Positions 55,132 through 63,964 of a DNA stretch of 64,000 nucleotides are shown one piece after another. Position 1 is the first letter of the stretch. Each line of letters opens with the position of its first letter. The stretch is from assembly GCF_014174515.1 (NCBI RefSeq), contig NZ_JACJUG010000003.1, forward strand, positions 62,001 through 126,000, in the 5' to 3' direction. The position numbers and the translations under genes were made by a program. Below the pieces are notes generated by a model. The model made no database searches and was not told where the DNA came from. It saw only the letters and a list, made by a program, of their open reading frames with translations. The DNA comes from Mitsuaria sp. WAJ17 (GTDB lineage Bacteria > Pseudomonadota > Gammaproteobacteria > Burkholderiales > Burkholderiaceae_C).

Positions 55132-56487
55132 ATGGATGCAAGCCTGCTGTTCCTCCTGAGTCTGCCCCTGCTGGTCGCCATGCTCCTGGCCGCCGGCGGC
55201 GTGGTGCTGCTGCTGGGCAGCATCCAGTCCCTGGTCATGGGCGTGGCCCTGGTGCTGGGCACGGCCCTGGTGGATTCCCTGCAGAGCGGCCAACCCTTGC
55301 TGCACATCGGTCTGGCCCTGTACCCGGGGGACCTGATGTGCCTGGTCCTGCTGCCGGCCACCCTGGTGCGATGGCTGCGGCCGGCCAGGCAAGCCGGGGA
55401 GCGGCCGGGCATCACGCCGGGCTGGTGGCTGTTCAGCGCTGCCGTGATGCTGAGCCTGGCCCAGGGCCTGCTGAGCTTCGGCACCAAGGCGGGGGTGCAG
55501 GTGCGGGACTACTTCTACTTCGTCGTGGTGGTCAGCTACGTGGCCAGCTTCCCCTATCGGCCCGAGCGCCTGCAGCGCCTGCTGGCCTGGCTGGCCGGCC
55601 TGGGGGGCGTGCTGCTGCTGCTGACCACCTACCGCTGGATCGTCTATTACACGCCCATCCCCAGCCTGCTGCCGCCGGGCGGGGTCTACAACATCGACGG
55701 GCCCATTCGCGTGATCTGGTCCAACGACGCCCTGCTGCTGGGCCAACTGCTGATCGGTGCGCTCTACTTCGCCGACGCGGCGCCTGCCTTGCGCACCCTG
55801 CGCCTGTGGGTGCCGGTGCTGCTGGGCTATGTGCTGGCCCTGCAGCACCGCTCGGTGTGGGGCGCGGTGCTGGTGGGCGCGCTGAGCCCCCTGCTGAGCG
55901 GACGCCGCGCTACCTCGGCCTGGCGGCAGCTGGGGCTGTTCGCGCTGATCCTGGCGGTGGTGGTGCTGCCCCTGCTGCTGGCGCCCCGCTCGGAGTTGGC
56001 GGCCCAGATCGGGCAGTCGGCGCAGCGCGCCGTGCGCGGCCAGGACACCACGGCCGAGCGTCTGCAGAGCTGGGGCGTGATCCTGCGCCGCTGGGCGGAC
56101 CTGGGGCCGCGCTCGATTGCCATCGGCAGCCCCTTCGGCACCGACAACTCGCGTTATGTGATCGACAGCGAGGGCACCCCCCGCCTGCTGGAGTACGGCG
56201 CCCACAATATGTACGTGCAGACGGTCTTCAACACCGGCCTGCTGGGCCTTGGCGGTTTCGTGGCGGTCCTGGTGGTGGTGTTGCGCGGCCTGCGCCGCCG
56301 CATTGCCGCCGAACCCTCGCAGCCCCTGCCGGTGCTGCTTTTCACCCTCAATGTGACCATGGTGGTGTACTTCGTGCCCTATGGCGTGACCTATGTGCAG
56401 GGCCTGTGGCTGGGTCTGGGCGCGGCCTGCGCCGCGGTGGCGCGGGCGCCGGTGTCCTGGCGGGGAGGGCGGCATGCGGCTGCGTGA
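55132..56487 (+). CDS. Wzy-like polymerase / O-antigen ligase-type membrane protein
   Basis: This 451-residue inner-membrane protein has around 12 helices and one larger periplasmic loop (about residues 285-365, with ELAAQIGQSAQRAVRGQDTTAERLQSWG and a following Arg/His-containing HNMYVQTVFNTGLLG), the arrangement of Wzy polymerases and WaaL ligases. In a Wzx/Wzy locus with a flippase and EpsF it is probably the polymerase that joins repeat units. It starts 16 bases after the previous glycosyltransferase stop and overlaps the glycoside hydrolase start. Confidence 0.85.
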   Translation: MDASLLFLLSLPLLVAMLLAAGGVVLLLGSIQSLVMGVALVLGTALVDSLQSGQPLLHIGLALYPGDLMCLVLLPATLVRWLRPARQAGERPGITPGWWLFSAAVMLSLAQGLLSFGTKAGVQVRDYFYFVVVVSYVASFPYRPERLQRLLAWLAGLGGVLLLLTTYRWIVYYTPIPSLLPPGGVYNIDGPIRVIWSNDALLLGQLLIGALYFADAAPALRTLRLWVPVLLGYVLALQHRSVWGAVLVGALSPLLSGRRATSAWRQLGLFALILAVVVLPLLLAPRSELAAQIGQSAQRAVRGQDTTAERLQSWGVILRRWADLGPRSIAIGSPFGTDNSRYVIDSEGTPRLLEYGAHNMYVQTVFNTGLLGLGGFVAVLVVVLRGLRRRIAAEPSQPLPVLLFTLNVTMVVYFVPYGVTYVQGLWLGLGAACAAVARAPVSWRGGRHAAA

Positions 56488-57835
56488 GGGGGGGCAAGAC
56501 CTGACCCCGGCCCTGCTGCGCGGCCTGATGCGCCTGCTGAGCGCGGTCCTGCTGGTCGTGCTGGGCGCGATGCCTTCGGCGGCCGGCACCGATCCCTATC
56601 TCCAGGCCACGCAGGGCCACAGCCAGACCGTCACCGCCGCATTCTTCGGCACGCACTTCCATCGCCTGGACATGGGCCTGCCGGACGATCCCGGCCGCAC
56701 GCGCTGGCCACAGCAGCCGCTGGGACACCTGCGCCTGTGGGACGCCCAGACCACCTGGTTCAACCTTCAGCCGGCGCCCGAGCGCTGGCAGTTCCAGCGG
56801 CTCGATGCCTACGTGGCCGCGGCCGAGGCGGCGGGTGTGCGGGTGCTGCTGACCCTGGGCATGACCCCGGCCTGGAATTCGACGCGGCCCGAGGAGCCTT
56901 GTCCCTACGCCGAGGGCTGCAGCGCTGAGCCGCGAGACCTCTCGGCCTGGAAGGACTATGTGCGCACCCTGGCCCGGCGCTACGGCACGCGCATCGCCGC
57001 CTACGAGCTGTGGAACGAGCCGCTGCTGTCCGAACTGCCGCGCGACCGAGGCCAGCGCGGTTTCTACACCGGCAGCGTGCACCGCCTGGTCGCCATGGCC
57101 GAGGCCGCGCGCGAGGCCCTGGACGAGACCGTGCCCGGCACTCCGCTGTGCACGCCGGGCTTCACCAATGGCGTGGACCGCCTGGCCCTGTTCCTGTCGG
57201 CCGGCGGCGAGCGCCAGGTGCAGGCGCTGTGCTTCCATCTCTATGCCGAGAGCAATCTGCAGCTGGCCCGCACCTTGGTCAGCCTGCAGCGTCTGCAGCG
57301 CGAGCGAGGTCTCGGCGCGCTGCCGTTGTGGAACACCGAGACGGGCGTCGAAGTGGCGGCGCCCGGTGAGAAGCTGCTCGGCGGCGTCGTGGACAGCTGG
57401 GACGCGGCCGCCGCGCGCCTGGCCCAGGCCCTGGTGCTGAGCGCGGCCGCAGGCGTGGAGCGCTTCTACCAGTACGCCTGGGACAACGGGCGCAGTGGCC
57501 TGGTCGATGCGCAGGGCCGTCCGCGCCCCGCGCTGGCCGCCTTCACCCAGGTACAGGACTGGCTGATGGACCGCCGCGTCGGCCCCTGCCGCCAGCCCTG
57601 GCTCAACCGGCCAGGCCTGGTCGCCTGCCAGACGCAGGGGGCCGATGGCCGGCACTGGCTGCTGTGGCACACGGGCCCGGAGCCCCTTCGGCTGCGGCGG
57701 GCACAGCTGGCCCGCGCGCTGGGCGCCCGCGAACTGCGCGATCCCGCGCAGCCGGAGCGCGCCGCGCCCCGCGAGCTCGTTGATGTCGGTCAGGCCCTGG
57801 TGCGTCTGGCGGTGGTGGAAAGGGGCACCCAATGA
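56474..57835 (+). CDS. exported clan GH-A glycoside hydrolase
   Basis: This 453-residue protein has a hydrophobic N-terminal signal (core RLLSAVLLVVLGAMPSAAG) and a TIM-barrel with the acid/base glutamate E182 in ELWNEP and the nucleophile E289 in LWNTETG, the layout of clan GH-A. It resembles GH39-type PslG-like enzymes seen in exopolysaccharide loci, where they trim or release the polymer in the periplasm. ATG at 56474 has GGGAGGG four bases upstream; an alternative ATG at 56528 would give a shorter, cleaner signal peptide. The dispersed element lies between the two starts. Confidence 0.85.
   Translation: MRLREGGQDLTPALLRGLMRLLSAVLLVVLGAMPSAAGTDPYLQATQGHSQTVTAAFFGTHFHRLDMGLPDDPGRTRWPQQPLGHLRLWDAQTTWFNLQPAPERWQFQRLDAYVAAAEAAGVRVLLTLGMTPAWNSTRPEEPCPYAEGCSAEPRDLSAWKDYVRTLARRYGTRIAAYELWNEPLLSELPRDRGQRGFYTGSVHRLVAMAEAAREALDETVPGTPLCTPGFTNGVDRLALFLSAGGERQVQALCFHLYAESNLQLARTLVSLQRLQRERGLGALPLWNTETGVEVAAPGEKLLGGVVDSWDAAAARLAQALVLSAAAGVERFYQYAWDNGRSGLVDAQGRPRPALAAFTQVQDWLMDRRVGPCRQPWLNRPGLVACQTQGADGRHWLLWHTGPEPLRLRRAQLARALGARELRDPAQPERAAPRELVDVGQALVRLAVVERGTQ
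56493..56508 (-). repeat. dispersed GGGGTCAGGTCTTGCC element
   Basis: An exact inverted copy (GGCAAGACCTGACCCC on the plus strand) lies inside the 5' end of the glycoside hydrolase gene, between the two possible start codons. It may have added an N-terminal extension or a new start. Confidence 0.55.
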
Positions 57836-58698
57836 GGCGCTCGCTGTGCGCGCTGATGAGCTGCTTCAACCGCAGGAACAAGACCCTGGCCTGCCTGGAC
57901 AGCCTGGCGCCCGAACGCCAGGCGCTGCAGGCCCGCGGCATCGAGCTGCAGGCCGTGCTGCTGGACGACGGCAGCACCGACGGCACGGCCGAGGCCGTGG
58001 CCGCCGCCCACCCGTGGGTGACCGTGGTGCGCGGGCCGGGCCAGCTCTACTGGTGCCGGGGCATGCACCTGGCCCAGCAGCAACCGCTGGCCCGTGCGGC
58101 AGACTGGCAGCTCTGGCTCAACGACGACGTGCTGCTGGAGCCCGGCTTTCTGGCCCGCCTGCTGGACTGCGAGCAGGCGCTGCGCGTGCAGGGTCGGCCC
58201 GGCGTGGTCGTCGGCGCCACGCGCGACGCGCGCACCGGCCTCGTCAGCTACGGCGGCGAGCGGCGCCTGAGCCGCTGGCGGCGCTCTCGCTTCAGCTTGC
58301 TGGCGCCTGCCGATCACGCGCAGCTGTGTGACTCGATGAACGGCAATATCGTGCTGCTGCACCGCGAGGTCCGCGAGCGCGTGGGCGACCTCGACCCTGC
58401 CTTCGAGCACGCCATGGGCGACACCGACTATGCGCTGCGCACCCGCGCCTTGGGCCTGGGCGTCTGGCTGGCGCCGGGCTTCATGGGCTGGTGTTCGGAC
58501 AACCCGCGCACCGGCACTTACCACGACCGCAGCCTGCCCTGGACGAGGCGCTGGCAGCTGATGCTGTCACGCAAGGGCCTGCCCTGGCGCTCCTGGCTGC
58601 GGCTCACTCGCCGCCACATGGGCCCGGCCTGGCCGCTGTTCTTCGTCTGGCCCTATCTGCGCCTGCAGATGGAACGCTGGCGCAGGCCTGTGCCATGA
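57832..58698 (+). CDS. glycosyltransferase, GT2 family
   Basis: This 288-residue GT-A protein has the nucleotide-binding signs LMSCFNRRNKTLACLDSL and AVLLDDGSTDGTAEAV, and the metal-site segment LWLNDDVLLEPGF. It looks like a rhamnosyl- or similar sugar transferase (GT2, inverting). No membrane helix is apparent, so it is a soluble cytoplasmic enzyme working at the membrane. Its start overlaps the hydrolase stop by four bases, and it overlaps the next glycosyltransferase the same way. Confidence 0.9.
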   Translation: MRRSLCALMSCFNRRNKTLACLDSLAPERQALQARGIELQAVLLDDGSTDGTAEAVAAAHPWVTVVRGPGQLYWCRGMHLAQQQPLARAADWQLWLNDDVLLEPGFLARLLDCEQALRVQGRPGVVVGATRDARTGLVSYGGERRLSRWRRSRFSLLAPADHAQLCDSMNGNIVLLHREVRERVGDLDPAFEHAMGDTDYALRTRALGLGVWLAPGFMGWCSDNPRTGTYHDRSLPWTRRWQLMLSRKGLPWRSWLRLTRRHMGPAWPLFFVWPYLRLQMERWRRPVP

Positions 58699-59813
58699 GT
58701 GGCGCCCCGCAGCGTCTGCGCGTGGCCGTTCTGAGCAACGCGCCGGTGCCCTACCGCACGCCCATGTGGGCCCGGGTGGCCCGCGAGCTGGACCTGCAGA
58801 TGGTCTACTGCACAGAGCCCTGGGTGGACCCGGCGTTGCGCGAGCAGGGGCGGGGCTATGGCGTACATGTGCTGGGCGGCGCGGCCTGGCAGGGCACTCG
58901 GCGCTTCCTGCATGCGGACCTCAAGGTCTGGTCCCTGCTGGGCCGGCTGAATCCGGATGTGCTCGTCACCACCGGCTTCATCCCCACTTTCCTCGTGGGC
59001 CAGCTCTGGGCGGCCCGGCATGGGCGGCCGCATGCCGTGATGAGCGACGGCAGCTGGTACCAGGAGCAGAGCCTCAGCGGCCTGCACCAGGCCCTGCGCC
59101 GCTGGGTCTATCCGCGGGCAGCGGCCTTGGTCGGCGCCGGTGCGGGCACGCTGCAGGTGTTCCAGCACCACGGCGCGCCGGCGCAGCGCTGCTTCCTGGC
59201 GCCGCTGTGCGTCGACAACGAACGCTTCGCCGCCGCGGCCCTTCACGCCACGCGCGAGGCTGAGCTGCTCTTCTCCGGTCGCCTGGTACCGCACAAGCAG
59301 CCGCTGATGGCCCTGGACATCGCCGTGGGTGTCGCGCGCCGCCTGGGGCGCCGCGTGCGCCTTCGCGTGCTGGGCGACGGTCCCCTGCACGAGGCCCTTC
59401 AGCAGGCCGCCGCGCGCGTGGCGGAGCAGGTCGAGCTGCAGTGCCTGGGCTACCGCCCGCAGGCCGAGCTGCCGGCCCTCTATGCCGGGGCTGGCCTGCT
59501 GTTGTTCCCGACGCAGTGGGAGCCCTGGGGCTTGGTCGCCAACGAGGCCTGCGCGGCCGGCGTGCCGGTGCTGGTCAGCGAGGTGGCGGGCTGTGCAGGC
59601 GACCTGGTCCTGGACGGCGTGAACGGGCGCGTGCTGCCGCCGCGCCTGGAGGACTGGGTGGACGCCGCCAGCGACCTGCTGCAGAACGAACCCTTGCTCC
59701 GCCGCATGGGCGCCGCCGCGCAGGCCCGGGTGCAGCGGGGGTGGACCTTCGAGCGCGCAGCCGAGGGCTTTGTGCAGGCCATGGCCTGCGTGCAGAGGGG
59801 GCGCCGGCCATGA
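58695..59813 (+). CDS. glycosyltransferase, GT4 family
   Basis: This 372-residue GT-B enzyme has VAVLSNAPVPYRTPMWARVARELDLQ at its N-terminus, the middle LLFSGRLVPHKQPLMALDIAVGVARRLG that marks the linker, and the donor-binding segment LLFPTQWEPWGLVANEACAAGVPVLVSEVAGCAGDLV. The E-x7-E pattern is represented by EPWGLVANE. It probably adds a retaining sugar residue to the repeat unit. Start ATG overlaps the GT2 stop. Confidence 0.9.
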   Translation: MSGAPQRLRVAVLSNAPVPYRTPMWARVARELDLQMVYCTEPWVDPALREQGRGYGVHVLGGAAWQGTRRFLHADLKVWSLLGRLNPDVLVTTGFIPTFLVGQLWAARHGRPHAVMSDGSWYQEQSLSGLHQALRRWVYPRAAALVGAGAGTLQVFQHHGAPAQRCFLAPLCVDNERFAAAALHATREAELLFSGRLVPHKQPLMALDIAVGVARRLGRRVRLRVLGDGPLHEALQQAAARVAEQVELQCLGYRPQAELPALYAGAGLLLFPTQWEPWGLVANEACAAGVPVLVSEVAGCAGDLVLDGVNGRVLPPRLEDWVDAASDLLQNEPLLRRMGAAAQARVQRGWTFERAAEGFVQAMACVQRGRRP

Positions 59814-60982
59814 GCGCGATACCGTCAGGCAAGACCTGCCCCTCCGTGCTGCTGGTGCACAACCGCTACCAGCAGGCCGGCGGCGAGGATGCCGTCGTCG
59901 AGAACGAGGCCGCGCTGCTGCAGGCCCGCGGTCACCGCGTGCTGCGCCATGAGCGTCACAACGAGGAACTGCGCCAGCTGCCGCGCTGGCAGGGCGCTGC
60001 ACAGGCCTTCTGGTCCGCACCCACCACGCACGCGCTGGACGTGCTGATCGAGGCCCAGCGCCCCGATCTCCTGCACGTGCACAACACCTGGCCCCTCGTC
60101 TCGCCGGCCGTGTTCTGGGCGGGGCGGCGCCACGGCCTGCCCGTGGTGCTGACGCTGCACAACGCCCGCCTGCTCTGCCCGCAGGCTCTGATGCTGCGCG
60201 AGGGGCGGCCCTGCACCGACTGCGTGGGCCGCCTGCCCTGGCGTGGCGTGCTGCATCGCTGCTATCGCGACAGCGCCATGGAGACGGCCCTGGTGGCCGG
60301 CGTGACCCAGTTGCACCGGCTGCTGGGCACCTGGTCCGCACGGGTGGACCGCTACATCGCGCTGAGCGAGTTCGCCCGCCAGCTCTTTATCCGCGGCGGG
60401 CTGCCGGCCGGGCGCATCGTGGTCAAGCCCCATTTCGCCGAGGTCCCCCAGCGGGCCGAGCAGCCCCGGCAGGGCCTGCTCTTCGTGGGCCGGCTGGCTG
60501 AGGAGAAGGGCCTGCATCTGCTGGCCCTGGCGGCCGAGACCCTGCCGCCGGGCGAGTGCATCACGGTGATCGGCGACGGGCCGCTGCGCGCCACGCTGCA
60601 GTCGCATCCGCGCCTGCGGCTGCTGGGCGCACAACCCGCCCCGGCTGTGCTGGAACAGATGCGGCGCGCGCAGGCCCTGGTCCTGCCCAGCCTCGTCTTT
60701 GAAATGTTCCCGCGCACCCTGGTGGAGGCGGCGGCCTGCGGCCTCCCGGTGCTGGCGGCCGACCACGGCCCCATGCCCGAGCTGGTGCAGCACGAGCGCA
60801 CGGGCCTGCTCTTCGAGCCTGGTGATGCCGCATCCCTGGGGAAGGCCCTGCGGCGCGTACTCGAGTCACCCCAGGACGCTCGCCGCTGGGGCGAAGCCGC
60901 CCGCGAGCACCAGCGCGCACACTGGAGCGCCGAAACCAACTACCTTCAGCTCAGCCGGATCTATGCCGACCTCCTCTGCTGA
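59810..60982 (+). CDS. glycosyltransferase, GT4 family
   Basis: This 390-residue enzyme has the N-terminal domain VLLVHNRYQQAGGEDAVVENEAALLQARGHRV and the donor domain with LLFVGRLAEEKGLHLLALAAE, VLPSLVFEMFPRTLVEAAACGLPVLAADHGPMPEL. The first part is typical for a group of GT4 enzymes that are close to Burkholderiales EPS transferases. A cysteine-rich insert (PCTDCVGRLPWRGVLHRCYR) is also typical of this group. The ATG overlaps the preceding stop and its end overlaps the acyltransferase gene by 20 bases. Confidence 0.9.
   Translation: MSAIPSGKTCPSVLLVHNRYQQAGGEDAVVENEAALLQARGHRVLRHERHNEELRQLPRWQGAAQAFWSAPTTHALDVLIEAQRPDLLHVHNTWPLVSPAVFWAGRRHGLPVVLTLHNARLLCPQALMLREGRPCTDCVGRLPWRGVLHRCYRDSAMETALVAGVTQLHRLLGTWSARVDRYIALSEFARQLFIRGGLPAGRIVVKPHFAEVPQRAEQPRQGLLFVGRLAEEKGLHLLALAAETLPPGECITVIGDGPLRATLQSHPRLRLLGAQPAPAVLEQMRRAQALVLPSLVFEMFPRTLVEAAACGLPVLAADHGPMPELVQHERTGLLFEPGDAASLGKALRRVLESPQDARRWGEAAREHQRAHWSAETNYLQLSRIYADLLC
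59828..59842 (-). repeat. near copy of the dispersed element (one mismatch)
   Basis: GGCAAGACCTGCCCC has C for A in the core. It lies in the first codons of the GT4 gene starting at 59810. Confidence 0.4.
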
Positions 60983-61964
60983 CGTCCAGGATGCGCGGCT
61001 TGGCAACCTCCAGGCCTTGCGCGCCGTCGCCGCGCTGGCCGTGGTGGTCTTCCATGTCATCGAGACCTCGGTGCACCAGCAGCGGCCGGTGCTGGGGCTG
61101 GCGCCGCTGTCGGGCTGGGGCGCCTGGGGCGTGGACCTGTTCTTCGTGCTGTCCGGCTTCGTGATGGTCTACACCCAGCAGCGGCGGCCGCGCAGTGCGG
61201 GCCGCTTCCTGGCCGACCGGCTCTGGCGCATCCTGCCCCTGTACTGGCTGCTGACGCTGACGGTGCTGCTGCTGCAGCTGCTGAGGCCCGGACTCTTTCA
61301 TGGCGCGCTGGCTGACGGCCGCCAGGTGCTGGCCTCGCTGGGTTTTGCCTCGGGTGCCTGGCTGGGGCGCCCGCCGGTGCTGTGGCTGGGTTGGACGCTG
61401 GAGTGGGAGATGGCCTTCTACCTGCTCTTCACGCTAGGCCTGCTGCTGCCCTGGCGCGCTGGGCCGACCCTCTGCGTGGGCTTGGGCCTGGCCGCACTGA
61501 TCGCCCTGGGCGCGGACGCGCTGGGCCTGGAATTCCTGCTGGGCATGGGCCTGGCCGCCCTGCATCGCCGCCTGCCCTCGCAGCGGCCCTGGGCGCCGTG
61601 GCTGCTGGCCCTGGGGACGCTGGGGCTGCTCGCCTCGCTGGGCCAGCCGGCGCCGCTGCAGCGCTTGCTGCACTGGGGCCTTCCCGCTGCGCTGCTGGTG
61701 CTGGGCGCCCTGGGCCTGCGCCAGACGCGCTGGGCACCGGGCCAGTGGCTGGGCGACGCCTCCTACAGCATCTATCTCGTGCAGGCGCTCAGCATCCCGG
61801 CCCTGTACCGTCTGATGCGCCTGTGGCCGGGCCTGCAGGCCGATCTGGTCGCGCTGTCGGTGATCGCAGGCACGGCGCTTGCGGGGCTGGCCTGCCATCG
61901 GTGGCTGGAGCAGCCGCTGCTGCGCCTGCGCCGCGGCGCGCCACTCAGCCCGCCCAGGCCCTGA
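60963..61964 (+). CDS. acyltransferase, OafA/Acyltransferase_3 family
   Basis: This 333-residue membrane protein has about ten helices. The N-terminal motif NLQALRAVAALAVVVFHVIETS carries the conserved histidine of the family, followed by WGAWGVDLFFVLSGFVMVYTQQ. It probably adds O-acetyl or similar groups to sugars of the exopolysaccharide at the membrane. It begins inside the end of the previous gene (20-base overlap) and converges with the minus-strand gene at 61945, sharing 20 bases at the 3' ends. Confidence 0.9.
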   Translation: MPTSSADVQDARLGNLQALRAVAALAVVVFHVIETSVHQQRPVLGLAPLSGWGAWGVDLFFVLSGFVMVYTQQRRPRSAGRFLADRLWRILPLYWLLTLTVLLLQLLRPGLFHGALADGRQVLASLGFASGAWLGRPPVLWLGWTLEWEMAFYLLFTLGLLLPWRAGPTLCVGLGLAALIALGADALGLEFLLGMGLAALHRRLPSQRPWAPWLLALGTLGLLASLGQPAPLQRLLHWGLPAALLVLGALGLRQTRWAPGQWLGDASYSIYLVQALSIPALYRLMRLWPGLQADLVALSVIAGTALAGLACHRWLEQPLLRLRRGAPLSPPRP

Positions 61965-63078
61965 GCACGTGCGGGATCTCGTCTTCGGGGCGCACGCCCT
62001 CGTGGAATATGCGCGGCGCCGGCGGCGCTAGGCGCCGGCCCTGACGGCGGGCTTCGCGCAGTTCGGAGGCAATGCGCAGCATCTCACGCACGCGGTGGTA
62101 CTGGGTGTGTCCGGCCAGGACGAAACCGCGTGCCGCGTCACCCATGGCGCGCAGGCCTGCGTCGTCTTCCAGGGACCGGTCGCACAGACGAAGCAGGCCA
62201 GGCAGGTCGTCGTAGAGCGCCCAGTGGACGCCCTCGTGCGCCAGGCGGTCCAGGCCTTCGAGCCGGCAGTCCAGCAGGGGTGTCCCGCTGGCCATGGCGA
62301 TGTAGGGCCGGTCCGACAGGTAAAACGGTGCCCGTCCACCCGGGAAGCCGCCCACCTGCAGGCGGCCCAGGGCCATGGCCCGGTGCTGGTCCACAAAGGG
62401 CACGGGGCCCTGCCAGCCGGTCTGGCCTCCCCAGCCGTGTCCGAAGAGGCCGAAGCGCGCGCCGTAGCGACGGCCCAGGGCCTGCACCATGGCCCGTCGC
62501 TGGCGGGCGGCGCGGTTGATGGGATTGAAGGGATTGCGTCCCGCGTGGTGGCTGCCGACGAAGACCACGTCGAAGGGCGGCGCGGCCGGACGCGACGGCG
62601 GTGCCGCGAAGCGCTCCTGGCAGGCGCCGTGCGGCATCAGCACGAGGTTGCGGGCTCCAGCGGCGACCACGGCATCGGCCACAGGCCCCAGCACAGTGAG
62701 GAAGTTCAGGTCGGCGCCGGCGCAGGCCTGGCGCAGGCTGGCTGGGGTGCGGTGCAGCCAGCGGCCGAAGGCATCGCCGCTGCTGACCAGCACCAGCAGC
62801 TCGGGGTGCAGGCGGCGCGCGGCCTGCAGGAAGGGACGCGGGTCGGGCAGGGGGCCGTGGTAGCACTGCAGCCACAGGGTGTCCACGCCCTCGTCCTTGA
62901 TGAGGCGCAGGGCGCTCGCGAAAGCCGATTCCGTGACCTGCATCCCAGGCCCGGCGCCCAGGTAGGGCAGGGCCTGGGCCCAGGCCAGGGTGCCCTCCTG
63001 CACCAGGCGCAGCAGGCTCGCGTGGTAGCCGGGCTGGTCCGTCACAGCCGAGCCCTGCAGCAGCATCAGCAGGCGCAC
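61945..63078 (-). CDS. glycosyltransferase family 1-like, CgeB-type
   Basis: This 377-residue GT-B-like protein ends at 61945. Its motifs are LVLVSSGDAFGRWLHRTPASLRQACAGADLNFLTV, VVFVGSHHAGRNPFN, FGLFGHGW and FYLSDRPYIAMASGTPLLDCR, which resemble CgeB-like glycosyltransferases. It runs opposite to the main cluster. It is followed on its strand by the WecG/TagA gene upstream (63082), three bases apart, and the two form a short operon. It probably transfers a sugar to a surface glycan or cell-envelope acceptor; the donor is unknown. Confidence 0.8.
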   Translation of the reverse strand: MRLLMLLQGSAVTDQPGYHASLLRLVQEGTLAWAQALPYLGAGPGMQVTESAFASALRLIKDEGVDTLWLQCYHGPLPDPRPFLQAARRLHPELLVLVSSGDAFGRWLHRTPASLRQACAGADLNFLTVLGPVADAVVAAGARNLVLMPHGACQERFAAPPSRPAAPPFDVVFVGSHHAGRNPFNPINRAARQRRAMVQALGRRYGARFGLFGHGWGGQTGWQGPVPFVDQHRAMALGRLQVGGFPGGRAPFYLSDRPYIAMASGTPLLDCRLEGLDRLAHEGVHWALYDDLPGLLRLCDRSLEDDAGLRAMGDAARGFVLAGHTQYHRVREMLRIASELREARRQGRRLAPPAPRIFHEGVRPEDEIPHVLRAWAG

Positions 63079-63081
63079 GGC

Positions 63082-63849
63082 TCAGCCTCCACGCAGGCGC
63101 CGCCACAGCGCGCCGGGCAGGGCGGCCAGGCACAGGCCCAGGAACTGGCTGTTGCCCAGCAGGTAGCGCCGCCACAGACGGCGGGGCTCCTGCGCCAGGC
63201 GATACAGCCATTCCAGGCCGCTTCGCTGCATCCAGGCGGGCGCGCGCCTCAGCGTGCCGGCCAGGAGGGGGAAGGCATAGCCCACGCCCAGGCAGAGGGC
63301 GTCCAAGCGGGGCGCGTGGCGGCGCATCCAGAACTCCTGCTTGGGGCACCCCAGGCCCACGAAGACCAGGCGGGCGCCCGAGGTCTGGATGCGGGCCAGG
63401 GCGGCGGGGTCCTCGGGCGGCTCCTCGGGCAGCAGGGGCGGGGACTCGGCTCCGGCGATGGGCAGGGCCGGGAAGCGCTGGCGCACGTGCACCAGCAGCC
63501 GGGCCAGCTCAGCCTCGCTGCCGCCGTAGAAAAAGACCGGCAGGTCCAGGGCCTCGGCCTGCGCCAGCAGGAGCAGGCTCAGGCTGGGGCCGCTGAGGCG
63601 GTCCACGCCGCGAAGGCCCAGCAGGCCGCGCAGGGCCCAGACCAGCGGCAAGCCGTCGGTCAGCACCAGCGCGGCTTCGTCCAGCGTGGCGGCCAGTGCG
63701 GGGCGGTGCCGGGCGCGGGTGAGCATGTCCACATTGGCCAGGCAGACATAGCCCGGCCGGCGCCCTTGGGCCCGCCGCAGCAGCTCGGCCAGGACCGGCG
63801 CCTGCTCGCCCGCCGTCAGGCGAATGCCGAAGAGTCGGCACTCCCTCAT
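63082..63849 (-). CDS. WecG/TagA/CpsF-family glycosyltransferase
   Basis: This 255-residue enzyme belongs to CAZy family GT26. The family landmarks N39 in CLANVDML and D65 in LTDGLP match the TagA active site, and GLGCPKQEFWM is the conserved box near residue 175. Such enzymes add ManNAc(A) or a related sugar to undecaprenyl-linked GlcNAc. The ATG at 63849 is the likely start; a longer frame reaches 63999 but overlaps the divergent epimerase promoter zone. Together with the CgeB-like gene it lies on the opposite strand to the main locus. Confidence 0.92.
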   Translation of the reverse strand: MRECRLFGIRLTAGEQAPVLAELLRRAQGRRPGYVCLANVDMLTRARHRPALAATLDEAALVLTDGLPLVWALRGLLGLRGVDRLSGPSLSLLLLAQAEALDLPVFFYGGSEAELARLLVHVRQRFPALPIAGAESPPLLPEEPPEDPAALARIQTSGARLVFVGLGCPKQEFWMRRHAPRLDALCLGVGYAFPLLAGTLRRAPAWMQRSGLEWLYRLAQEPRRLWRRYLLGNSQFLGLCLAALPGALWRRLRGG

Positions 63850-63964
63850 CTGGGCGGGCTGGGCGGTCGCCGTTTCAATTGGGGATAATCCGTCGTTCAA
63901 AATGCCGGGCGCAGGCCTGGGCAGCGAGCCCGGATTCCGCTGGGCCCAACTCACCGAGGTTAAT
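63850..63964. promoter_or_regulatory. divergent promoter zone between the wecG-like gene and an epimerase gene
   Basis: A 115-base AT-richer gap includes GGGGATAATCC (63882-63892), whose GATAAT could be a -10 box for the plus-strand gene, and its reverse TTATCC for the minus strand. GAGG six bases before the TTG at 63965 is a ribosome binding site for the next gene. Confidence 0.4.
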
